A DNA stretch of 64,000 bases from Ciborinia camelliae (taxonomy: Eukaryota > Ascomycota > Leotiomycetes > Helotiales > Sclerotiniaceae). The notes under the pieces were generated by a model. It ran no database searches. It was not told the DNA's origin and worked only from the letters and a program-made list of their open reading frames with translations. A program made the position numbers and the translations under genes. The stretch covers positions 921,337 through 985,336 of the forward strand of contig JANPYM010000008.1 of assembly GCA_025890175.1 (NCBI GenBank), given 5' to 3'. Below, in pieces: positions 23,965 to 34,008 of the stretch. The stretch's first letter is position 1. Every line of letters begins with the position of its first letter.

Positions 23965-24182
23965 ACTGTATTATTTGGACACTATTTAGCTAGTGTTTGA
24001 ATAGTATATGAACAGTATACACGGTAGGTCTATAAAATTGACGAGATTGCAGGTCAAATAAAAAGATTCTATTCTCCACAAACAACATCTTCAAGTTTAA
24101 TATCCGGATAACACGAATAATAACACTTTAAGAAAACCTTTCCAATTCACACAAACTAAACTTAACCAAACAAGTCGCAAAC

Positions 24183-25130
24183 ATGTCGCGTGGATTATAC
24201 TGGGAAAAAAGCGAAGAGGTCTTCTTCATCGAAATAGTCAGAAATCTTAGACCCGATACGGGCTTCAACACTCACGACGGGCAAGCCGTCTTGGAAGCCA
24301 TGGTGACCGAGCAGGCCCGCCACCTCCCCGGTGGCGACCTCCACTCGACCGATCCCTGGCCCGCTCGCGTCTTTAACCTCAAAATGCTCTATCAGAAATG
24401 GACGCGCGTGGTGCGCGCGCTCGCATCACCATCCAAAAACACAGGCATCACCCACTGGGCCAAAACCGAAGAGGCCTTCTTCGCCGAAACGGTGCAGCGT
24501 TTTAAGCCTCGCACAAACTTCAACTCTCCCGATTGGGAACCCGTCTTGGAAGCCATGGTGGCCGAGCAGGCCCGCCACCTCGTCGGTGGCGAGCTCCACT
24601 CGGTTGATCCTTGGCCCGCTCGCGCCTTCTCCCTCCAGACGTGCCATCATAAGTGGGCGCGGATGGAGCAGCGTGAAAAACAACGACTCTACCGTGAAAT
24701 GGGTGCTCTTGAAGTTTCGTTCGATGGCGTTCCGTTCGATGGTGCTCCGTTCGATGGTGCTCTGTTCGATGGTGTTCCCTTCGATGGTGTTCCCTTCGAT
24801 TACGACCCTGAACTCGCCGACATGTTCGATGGTGTCCCCTTCGATTACGACCCTGAATTCGCCGACATGTTCGATGGTGTTCCGTTCGATTACGACCCTG
24901 AACTCGCCGACATGTTCGACGGTGTTCCGTTCGATGACGTCCCCGAACTCCCGGGCGAGTTCGTGAGAGCCGCCGAGGAGGAATTGGCCAGAGAGGAGGA
25001 AAATCAACGCATTCTTGCGAATGCTCCGTCCTTCGAGGATGTCCCGGAATTCTCCGAGGAGTTCGTCAGGTCTGTTGAGGAGGAATTGGAACGCATGAGG
25101 GCGGCGCAAGCTCAAGCTGATCAGGCTTGA
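24183..25130 (+). CDS. Novel repeat protein with two Myb/SANT-like modules and FDGVP repeats
   Basis: An intronless frame encodes 315 residues. Two tandem modules (about residues 5-75 and 90-160) share a pattern: W at the start, E(E)xFF, later VLEAMVxEQARHL, GG(D/E)LHS and DPWPAR, ending with a KW(T/A)R helix. This arrangement of helices resembles Myb/SANT-like DNA-binding modules, but the match is weak. Residues about 179-255 form a low-complexity array of FDGVP pentamers that expands into a 17-residue unit (FDYDPELADM plus FDGVPFD). The tail is a charged helix with two similar EFVR(A/S)xEEEL repeats. The codons are clearly more GC-rich than in neighbouring genes. I do not know this family. 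The absence of introns, the repeats and the codon use suggest a recent or fast-evolving gene, possibly derived from a mobile element. Confidence 0.7.
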   Translation: MSRGLYWEKSEEVFFIEIVRNLRPDTGFNTHDGQAVLEAMVTEQARHLPGGDLHSTDPWPARVFNLKMLYQKWTRVVRALASPSKNTGITHWAKTEEAFFAETVQRFKPRTNFNSPDWEPVLEAMVAEQARHLVGGELHSVDPWPARAFSLQTCHHKWARMEQREKQRLYREMGALEVSFDGVPFDGAPFDGALFDGVPFDGVPFDYDPELADMFDGVPFDYDPEFADMFDGVPFDYDPELADMFDGVPFDDVPELPGEFVRAAEEELAREEENQRILANAPSFEDVPEFSEEFVRSVEEELERMRAAQAQADQA

Positions 25131-26993
25131 TCTGCAGCGCAGCAAAGTGAAGAAACCCCACCCCTTCTTGCATCAATCTTTGTCGACGCTTTTCTTGATC
25201 ACAAGAAAGTAAGTAGGAAAATCACCTTTAAGGCAGGTCTCTCAACAGGTAAGTTTATCTTTAGATCAAAAATTGTAGGTCCAGCAAGATTCTGTTCTGA
25301 ACAACTAACAAATTGATACCGAAAAATTTCCCTTTAATAAAATTTATTTAACCCCAAAAATCTTTTTCATAATTTAGATTCTCATTGTGAGTGATATTTC
25401 TTCATACCCCTGAAATCTTCCTTTCTAATGCTTTGTTAATGGAACATAGACGAAGACGATCATAGAACGATGTCAATGACTTGTAGCAATCAAGAATTAA
25501 TCGAATAATCCTCTGACTGACCTAAAAAATAATATACCGTTCGTTACCTTTGAGAAGAAAGAAACCGTTGTGAATATGTGCAAAATATGTGTAAATAGAT
25601 GTTCTGGAATTGTCAAACCAAATGGTTTTGATATCCTAAGAGTCCTAATTAAAAAGTAGCTGTTCAACATTTAGGAAGTTCCAAAAAATGGAACAAATGA
25701 CAGGTCCCCCTTTAGATCCTGCCCAACATAACATAATCACACTAGCAATATGTATGCTTTCTCGTCTAATTCAAATTCGTTTATTTGCTGTTTCCCCTCA
25801 GCTCATGTTTCGTATTCTCAATGATAGCTGCGTGCGTGTGAGCTTCCTCCTTACCATAAGCCTTAGATAGCTGGCCTAGTACCTAAATAGGCATATCATC
25901 AGTACCTTGAAGCTTGAGATACCTTTCCTTTTTATGAATTTCCAGCGTATAATATCGCTGATATCGTATGTCATTCCTCCTCCCTTATACTTTTATGATT
26001 TCCCAGTGTGCATCTCGATCATCGATTTTGAGCTGCAGAAAGTTTGCTTTCAAGGTGTTGAGCCCTAGGGCTTCCATTGAGTTATGGCATTTATCCAATT
26101 GGATGCACATATCTGGGATATGCAATGTACCTAAGGTGTTAATGACCCAAGCCGTTTTGAGCAAACCCGACGAAATGTTCCGTGGTCCAGGAGAGATACT
26201 TATTGTGGACTTCTTTCCGCATCGTGTCAAATTCATGCTTCGTCTTTGAATTGAGGTTGAGGTTTCGTTTCGTATCGTATCGTATCAAGTGGCTACTTAC
26301 CTTACTTTTACGTAAGATCTTACTTTGGATTCCCATTCATCTCCAACTTAGGTACGTGGGTGCCCGAAAGAGGTTTCTCTCTCATTGATGAAGGTATTCT
26401 TTGGTAAATAGTAAACGAGCGATTCGAGAGACGAGACTTACCAAAATAGGTAGAGTCATTTCTGATTTGCAATACCTGACTTGATTTTGAGAAGTCTGCG
26501 ATGGAGGTTTTTCCGGTGGATGATTGACAAGGCACCCACCCGATGGACGAAATAAATCGCACACCAAAGCATATAATATGCATCCAATCTTCAAAGATCA
26601 ATTTGATTGTCAAATTTGAATTGGGTCGTTAAAAAGTGCCCCAAGACTTTCAAGTCTCGGACATCTTTTGATTGTCAATTCTGAGTTGGTATGTTGAAAA
26701 GTGCTGGTTGTAGGAGAATAGCATATTCGAATTTTGGTGTGCGGTTTATTTCGTCCATTGACCTGAACCACCCCCAGCACACAAAAATCGGAAACCTTCG
26801 GTCGTCCAGCCCTCATTGGAGATCTCTTCCCGCATAATCCCATGGGTGTTCTCTATAAGGGTACTCATATAAATCCATTACATGACTTTGTAAACAATGA
26901 ACCTCGCAGGCACACAACCGCCCTTCTCAACCCCCCTCAACAATTGGGGGGTTTAAAAAAGCCAAAAAAAATTGGACCCGACGAGTCTCATCA
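25131..26993. other. Intergenic region, no supported gene
   Basis: About 1.9 kb. Open frames stay below 100 codons, overlap on both strands and show no domain. A repeat is visible between 26585-26670 and 26670-26745: GATTGTCAAATTTGAATTGGGTCGTTAAAAAGTGC and a similar copy. No RNA gene was recognised before 26994. Confidence 0.45.
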
Positions 26994-27081
26994 CGACCGA
27001 CGTAAGACTCGAACTTACAGCCTTTACCAGACGACGTCAAAACACCGGAAAGTAATGCGCTAACCATTGCGCCAGCCGGCC
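26994..27081 (-). tRNA. tRNA-Arg (anticodon CCG, inferred) with a short intron
   Basis: Minus strand, 88 bases including a discriminator G. The acceptor arms GGCCGGC and GTCGGTC pair over seven positions with two G-U pairs. The D arm has GCGC/GCGC, and the T arm GTAAG-TTCGAGT-CTTAC is perfect. The anticodon stem TTACT/GGTAA encloses a 22-base loop, equivalent to a 7-base loop plus about 15 bases of intron after position 37. Reading the loop as TTCCGG... gives anticodon CCG. The tRNA assignment is strong; the anticodon depends on the intron placement. Confidence 0.82.
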
Positions 27082-27739
27082 TTTATAACTAATCAGAAGG
27101 CGTCGGATTGTAAATATATAAAGGTCAATGAGATGATGGGCGGCTTTTCGCACCGTAGAGACTCAAAACCACAACTTGAAGCTATAAATAGCTAACTCGC
27201 GCCACAAGATATGCAAAATAATCAGAGAAGGATTTAGATATACGGATATAGCTTCTGTTAACGGTCAATATAGCTAGAAATCAAATTTTGCTTTTTGAAA
27301 AAAAGAATTGGGTGGACCCACTAAAATGCTTAGAGCCGAGCTTGGGCCACTTCTACCTCGCTACGCTTCGACGGTGGGACTGTGCATCTACGGAGCGAAC
27401 ATTCAACATCTGTTCTGGCAGACTGTTACAAAGTTTAAGGAGTCAGACAATTATCATTTACAAAATAAAAATATCTATGACTTCCCATCGTCTTAACTGC
27501 CACAGTTTGAAAGATCAAAATTATATATCTCAACCACATCCAATATCCACAAGTGACAACCCCTCCACCAACCAACCAGTATCAATCAGTCAGGCAATCC
27601 ACTCCATCCATCCACTCTCCCACTTTCATAATCCACAATCAAAACAAAATAATCTCAAGGTTCCAATCCGTCTGCACAGTACACTCACGCCTCACACAGC
27701 ATCATCATCAAACAACCCCCAAACAAAAAAAAAGACTCA

Positions 27740-27870
27740 CGACGTCGGCATGATTCGAACATGCGCCCCCGAAAGGAATTGATATCTAATTTTCTTAACA
27801 CCCCTCCTTTTCTCAAAGAGAGAAGAGTTTTAATTCGAGTCAATCACGTTAACCACTCCGTCACGACGCC
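27740..27870 (-). tRNA. tRNA-Ser (anticodon CGA) with an intron
   Basis: Minus strand, 131 bases. The acceptor arms GGCGTCG/CGACGTC pair fully (one G-U). The T arm GCATG-TTCGAAT-CATGC is perfect, the D arm is of serine type (GGAGTGGTTAA), and a short variable arm (CCTTTCGGGG) precedes the T arm. The anticodon stem ATTGA/TCAAT brackets a loop starting CTCGAA, giving anticodon CGA. An intron of about 45 bases sits after position 37. Confidence 0.87.
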
Positions 27871-30676
27871 TATTTGATGACTAATATAACTTATTCTCCG
27901 TTCGTGTTGGGATTATATACCGCTACCTACTGAGGTACTTAGGAAGGTCGGTAGATACAAATGAAAACGAAACGCCCTTTTTCAACATTCAACATTTGGA
28001 AGATTATAATTGAATTTAAATCCACCTTTCAATTTTTGGTTTTTATTTCAATTAACTACATCAATTAACTACCTACATTACTTTCATTGTTTGGTCTATC
28101 AATATTAAATGATCAGGCTTTTTCCCCAATACCATACATAGAGCAAGCAAATCGAGGATAACCAGTACACTTCCAGTCCAATGGCCCCCAACCCTCGAAC
28201 TGGCTACAGTATTGAATTTTTCAAATTTCCAAACTCCAATGCATTTTATTTCATTTCGTTTCATTAGCAAGAAGCCCTGGAAATCCAGCACCCAATAATT
28301 ATTTATCTCATGAAGTAATGATATTGTCTGCATATGCCGAGACCTCGTAGTCGGGGTATATACATATATATATATATATGCGTCGCCGATGTACCAGCAG
28401 TACCACTGTTCAGGAATCAAATCAGGAGAGAGGTGGAGATAGATAGATGAGTAAGGTTAAACCTCCCACGGGGAATAGTATTCTCTGTAGAGATGAAGCG
28501 ATCGATGAGGGGAACGATCAGCTCGCTAAAAACAAATTGTTAGATTGTGGGTTGGGAGGAGAAGAGGAGAAATCAGAGGATCTATTTAGATTCGATTCCA
28601 ATAGTCTGGAGTATACTCCAGCTGTAGTTTCAATAAAAATAAAAGCTTTATTTAATTAATCCTTAAATCATATTAATTTTTAATGAATGTATGTATGTGT
28701 TGTTAGTAAGCATAATGAAATCCATGTATTACATCTATAGATTTCACCGGGAATATTGTGAAGAATCTTAATATATAAAATCAATCCGTAGTTCTACACA
28801 TATAAAAAACTTCTCATTCTTGGATTCATGAGTTACAATCCGGAGGATCAAAAACCTGAGACTGGGAGAAGTAAAGAGGAAACGTACACTCCGCTCTACT
28901 TGTAAGATATATCCAAACCAAATAATACAAGCAAACAAGCAGATGGGAAAACAAAGATCTCCCTCGTATAATAAATCACAGCTAATTTCAATCTCTCTCT
29001 TTTCTCCTCTGGTAAAATACTACACCGCCCCCCTTTCCCCCGCCGGCCATCATTGAACATTATTCGACAATGAATGTCGCATACACACATACTCGCTACA
29101 GGGGAAAAACATATCTACATACATAACCACATACACGACACGACAGATCCGATTCCTATTTTACGAAATCCGGCTGGCTAAATCTTCATTTCATGACAAT
29201 GAATGACATGACCCGGTTCGAAGTGGTAGATGGACAGTAGATTCTACTGGATGAAGATAAAGATCGTGATGATTCAATTTTCAATATCTAGATAAAGAGA
29301 TAGAGAGATAGATAGGTAGGTAGGTAGGTAGGTAGATACCTAAGAGATATAGAGAAAGAAGATTGTAGATTAGATTAGATAAATATGATGGAGGTAAGTA
29401 GAGATGAAGAGATGAAGGGCGAGAAGACGCAATATTGCACAATGTATTTATTCCGCGAAGGCTAGTGAGAAGAGATGAATAAACATCTCGCCAATCTTTT
29501 CTTTTCTTTTCTCGTCTTGTTTTGTCTTGTCAAATCAAGTCATTCATGTCCTCCTTCCCCTTTGTGACTTTATCAAAATCTCTTCTTCGGATCCCCAACG
29601 AACCTAACCTAACCGGATTGCGTACCGGATTGCGTGCTTGCTAACGATTGCAAGATCGGGAAGTGGGTTGGTGATTAGGTAGTACTTGCCTACCCACACA
29701 GAAGAGAAAAGTTAAGTAAAGTAAAGTGAAGTAACGAAGATCCATCATCATCTTTTGTATCCGATATCCAATATCAATAATTGCAGTTTAGTTTCGGGGA
29801 TTCGTTCTACCATTTTATAGGTATCATGTCATGAATCATCCATTCATCCGTCTGTCAGCATCATAAAATCATCTGGATATTGATTCGGAAAGAAAGGCTC
29901 CAGCCCCAAGAACATGCACATGCACATGCCATACCATACCATATCGACCTCTATATCAAGTTTCAGTAACTCCAGCTCCAGCTTCAGGACTTGACTTGAC
30001 TTTAATGCCAATCAACAATCAACAAACAACAAATAACAAAACCTGAACACCCAGAATACATCTCCATCTCCATCTCCAGCAATCAAATTGTAAGATTATA
30101 AGAATGTAAAACCGTACCTAGGTATCCACAGAGAAAATCCTCACTTGAATCCACATCACACCGCCACTAGATCCCAACTTTGATCCTCAGTCGATGGATG
30201 GTCTGCCAATCTGCCAACCTGCCATCTTCACTCTCCACTTTCATCCGAACCAAACCAAACCTTCCCGATCCCACAGTTCACAGCCAGGAGTCCAAAATCC
30301 CATCCCCATCCCATCACCATCCCCGGGGTCTCAAGCCAAGGTAATGACAATCATAATCACCTTCCTAATCCACCTCCCTAGGACACGCACCATCCTCAAA
30401 ATCCATCCATCTTGTCCAAACCACTTCACCTCATCAAACCAAGTATTCTTTCCTTCCTCCCATTCCTCCCATCTTCCCATTCCGTCTAATTCTCATCCCC
30501 AACAAGAAGCACCACAAAAACCGGTGACACAGATTCCCGCGCTTTCCTCTCTCTCCCCTTTTCCTTGTATGCGCTAAGGATAGATAGATAGATGGGTTAT
30601 CTACCTACCTACCTACCCACCTATCTACCTATCTACCTATCTTACCTTACCTAGTACTTAATACCTGTATATCCCC

Positions 30677-30732
30677 CGACTCTCGACTCTCGACTCTCGA
30701 CTCCCGACTCCCGACTCTCGACTCTCGACTCT
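30677..30732. repeat. 7-bp minisatellite (CGACTCT)
   Basis: Eight consecutive copies of CGACTCT or CGACTCC lie here, followed directly by a CATT tetranucleotide run. Confidence 0.9.
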
Positions 30733-30852
30733 GGCCCATTCATTCATTCATTCATCGATATAAATCCATCTAGAACAAAGAAACAAGCACTATCTATCTA
30801 CCTACCTACCTACCTACCTAGGTACCTACGTACGTACGTGGTATCTAGAATA

Positions 30853-30890
30853 CATCCATCCATCCATCCATCCATCCATCCATCCATCCC
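30853..30890. repeat. CATC tetranucleotide microsatellite
   Basis: About nine copies of CATC in a row, followed by a C-run. Part of the simple-repeat cluster spanning about 30580-30895. Confidence 0.9.
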
Positions 30891-31528
30891 CCCCCTTCTC
30901 CCTCCCTCACCCATACCCAACACCCAAGAACCCGTCATCCTAACATCCAATTTCTCGAAATTTATATATCAACAATAACAATAACCATTACCATCACATT
31001 GCATCACCATCACATCGCATCGCCATCACCATCCCCCCAAAAAATCGCATACAAAATTATCCATTCAAATGTGATTCCATTCCGCTAATACATAGTAATA
31101 TAAGAGTAGATGTGCCATTCTCCATGCAATAATACCATACCATACATGACAACTCGAGAACGAATTATTCCTCCCGTCTTGAGAAATATGTACTGGTGAA
31201 TAAGGTAGGTAAGTAAAGTAAAGCCGCTTCGCTTCGGCTCCAATGAACCTCCCATCCCATCCCAATCCCCATCCCCATCCCCATCCCATTCAACCAGCAA
31301 TGATAATACAAGTTGGTTCCAAAGACCCAAAGGAAGCCCATTGAACGCCAGCCCATCAGTACCATTCATTCGACGGATTGACTCTTGCCTTCCTGCCAAA
31401 AGACGACGCCTAACAATGCTTTCTTCCAATTTCTTCCAAGTCCAACCAAGCCAAAGCCGATGCCATTATCCTCCCCGCCCCCCTCCCTTTTCCCAAGCCA
31501 AACCAGCTTTTCCCACCAGATCCCCTCC

Positions 31529-32515
31529 TCACGAATCCTTCATTTTGACATCCAAAATCTTCTTTCCTCCCAAATCCTTCACCTTCTCAACCAATGTATT
31601 CTTGGCATCCAACTCCCCCACATCATCACCCCCTCCAATACTCACCCCATTAATCAACACATTCGGCACCGTTCTCCTACCCGTAAGCTCCGCCAATCGC
31701 GCTTGTAATTTTGCTCCGATTGGATGTTGATCGAGTTCGACGACATAGGGGGGGGGATTGATGGTATATTTTTCGAGGAGGATGGTTTTGGCGCGCTTGG
31801 AGTGTGGGCAGTAGGATTTAGAGAAGATGATTACTGCGAGATATGTGAGTTGATTTCGTTCCAAGGCAGGACGGAGAGGGGATGTGGAAATGGGATACAT
31901 ACTCGGCGATTTCTTCAAAATAGCATTCAACTCCGTCTTCACCTCTGAATTTTCCTTCGTCTCCTCAGTCTCCTTCTCCTTGACCACCTCCTGCGACCCC
32001 TTCTCCCCACCAATCTTCTTCCTCCCCGCTACACTCCTCTCGCCACTCTGTCCCTCCGCCGCGTTTCCTTTTCCCACAACCTGACTTGGCGGGTCTGGTT
32101 TGAATGCTTTCGCATTCGCATTATCCTTCGCCTTATCAGCGGCATCTTTTAATCTCTGTGCCATCTCCTTTGCCACCTTTTCATCCTCCTCACTTCTTCC
32201 ATGACCTGCTTCAGCCACCTCTTGCTTTCCTAATCCATTCATAGTCTTGGAATAGAAATCTCCTCCGGCTACTACAACATTTCGTTGTTGACGAAGCGAT
32301 GACGTGTAGAAGAGTAAGGAGATGACGGCGATGAAGACGATGAGTCCGAAGAGTTTTATGCGGCGCATCGATGCCATTCTGGGCGTCTTCTTTTCCTTGT
32401 AATAAGGCGTATCTATTGGTTTGCGAGATCAATCATTAGTCGCTGTTGATAATCTGCTTGTAGAACTCGGAAATGCGAAGAGCTCCTACTTACTAGCTTC
32501 GTAATACTTTCCCAT
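31529..32515 (-). CDS. Membrane-anchored monothiol glutaredoxin of the secretory pathway
   Basis: Three minus-strand exons (32515-32494, 32412-31903, 31833-31529) join to 278 residues. The 22-base first exon encodes MGKYYEA and joins in phase to NTPYYKEKK. A basic stretch is followed by one hydrophobic segment (LFGLIVFIAVISLLFY, about residues 27-42), giving an N-terminal signal anchor. A charged linker of about 130 residues leads to a glutaredoxin domain with active site CPHS near residue 186, the cis-proline motif TVPNVLING and a GGGDD turn. A single cysteine in the active site and the anchor resemble yeast Grx6/Grx7, which work in the ER/Golgi. The expected role is glutathione-dependent thiol handling or iron-sulfur binding in that compartment. 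Its yeast counterparts are the basis for location; orthology is not proven. Confidence 0.9.
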
Positions 32516-34008
32516 CTCAACTGCAACTGAAATGCAAGCTTTTAATTCGCGCGATAGCGGTAGGTACGTGAGAGGTTTCTTTCTTTCTTTTCCCCTTTCT
32601 TCTTGTTTCCTCCCCCAAGAGCACCGCAGAATCTGAGAGGTTTCGAAAAGGTGGTGGTGTATGTAGGTAGGTAGGTATGGATGTAATCCGAAGTTATTAT
32701 TTTTCGGTCCTCAAGATTGTATTGAATATGTATCCGACACAACTCACACACCAAGGTTCGTTTCCACAAATATTATCTGTCGTTTGGATCGATCCAGTAT
32801 TTCCCGTTTCACACTTTGCTCCCTTCCTAGACCTTCCAGGTTTGGTTTGGCGATATGTATTATTAGGTCGATAGATATTCGTATTCCTTATCGTGGACCA
32901 CGAGATTTTAATCGCCCTCGCAATCAATGAATCGCATATACTCAAGTGGTAGATACCTAGGAAGGTAGGTATATAAACCAGTTTTTGAACTCTTAAAACT
33001 TCAATGTATGCCGCGGAAGATGAAGATCAAACGATGATGAATGATAAATGTTAAGAAGAACCAGAGGTCACACGATTTATCAATTATACACCCACCCACC
33101 AAACTCGTGGCTTGAAAAATCACGAATCAAAATCAATCGATATTCAATAAACGGATAAAACCAACCTCCAACCTAAAGGTCTTATCTAAAAGAAGTCCTA
33201 ATCCACCGCCGCTTTTTCTGTCTGGGCCATTGGATTGCTTCATCCGAACCAAACTTGTCAAGGTACTTGAGTACGAAGGGTCGTATTACCCCTGACTATA
33301 CCTAGGTGGGTACCTAAACTTATTATTATAGTGCTAGCTGGAGGTAAATATAGCTCTTCAACGTTTTTATATATCCATAGCTCCAGCATCTTTAAATTCT
33401 TAATTTGGGGGAGGCAGGGGGAGAAGGAAGATAAAAGGAAATGGATACGATGTTTGGTGTTAATATGAGATGAATCGATGAATAAATATTACAAATAATG
33501 TATCAAGATTTTAATATTAAGAACCCAGAAATCTTAATCCCCATTGTGATGTCTTCTAAGTTCTGGTGTCACATTGAAATTTTAATATTGAAAATAGAAA
33601 TAACATGTGTGGAATGTCCACAGATCAGCAAGATCTTCAATCGTCAATCTTCTAGAACCTTAGATCCAGAACCCGACCTAGGCCTGCTCTCAGCCATCTT
33701 GAATCTCCAGCTGATATGATAAGCTTTAGGTCAAGTATAGGTAGGTAGTTACATGTGAGCTTGAGTGTTATAAAGGGTATCATCTATTATTTTCTTATTA
33801 TGAATTAAGCTAAATATCTAGGGCATATTACATAGGTATGGTAATCGTACAAGTCGTATTCTACTCCAAGTCCCACAAAGTAACTTACAAAGGAAAATAT
33901 GCATGCGTGCGTGCAAATCTGCCATCCATCACCAAGCGCCATCAAACTTTTATCCTCGCTTGATATTTCCTCCCTCTTCGATCAATCATGAACATACCGC
34001 CCCAAAAC
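32516..34008. other. Intergenic region, no supported gene
   Basis: About 1.5 kb, with GGTA runs near 32662-32678 and 32950-32972 and otherwise unremarkable AT-rich sequence. Short frames without domains only. Confidence 0.45.

Larger units (their letters stand above)
27871..31528. other. Microsatellite-dense gene-poor region
   Basis: About 3.6 kb with no supported gene. It holds TA runs (28363-28378), GGTA runs (29310-29336), CTAC runs near 30600-30660 and 30797-30825, CATT and CATC runs, and the arrays listed separately. Strong CT bias from about 30000 onward suggests long untranslated or promoter sequence rather than coding. Small frames of 60-130 codons here are low-complexity Pro/Ser/His translations of the repeats. 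Confidence 0.5.

Noticed and set aside
24426..25145. Long minus-strand frame opposite the repeat protein
   Set aside because: It is the reverse reading of the FDGVP array, with an IERN-type repeat. The plus strand has the better composition and start.
27288..27782. 164-codon plus-strand frame
   Set aside because: It runs antisense across the tRNA-Ser gene and has a repetitive Ser/His/Pro composition.
30194..30577. Pro/Ser/His-rich frame in the microsatellite region
   Set aside because: It is a translation of CT-rich low-complexity DNA without a domain.
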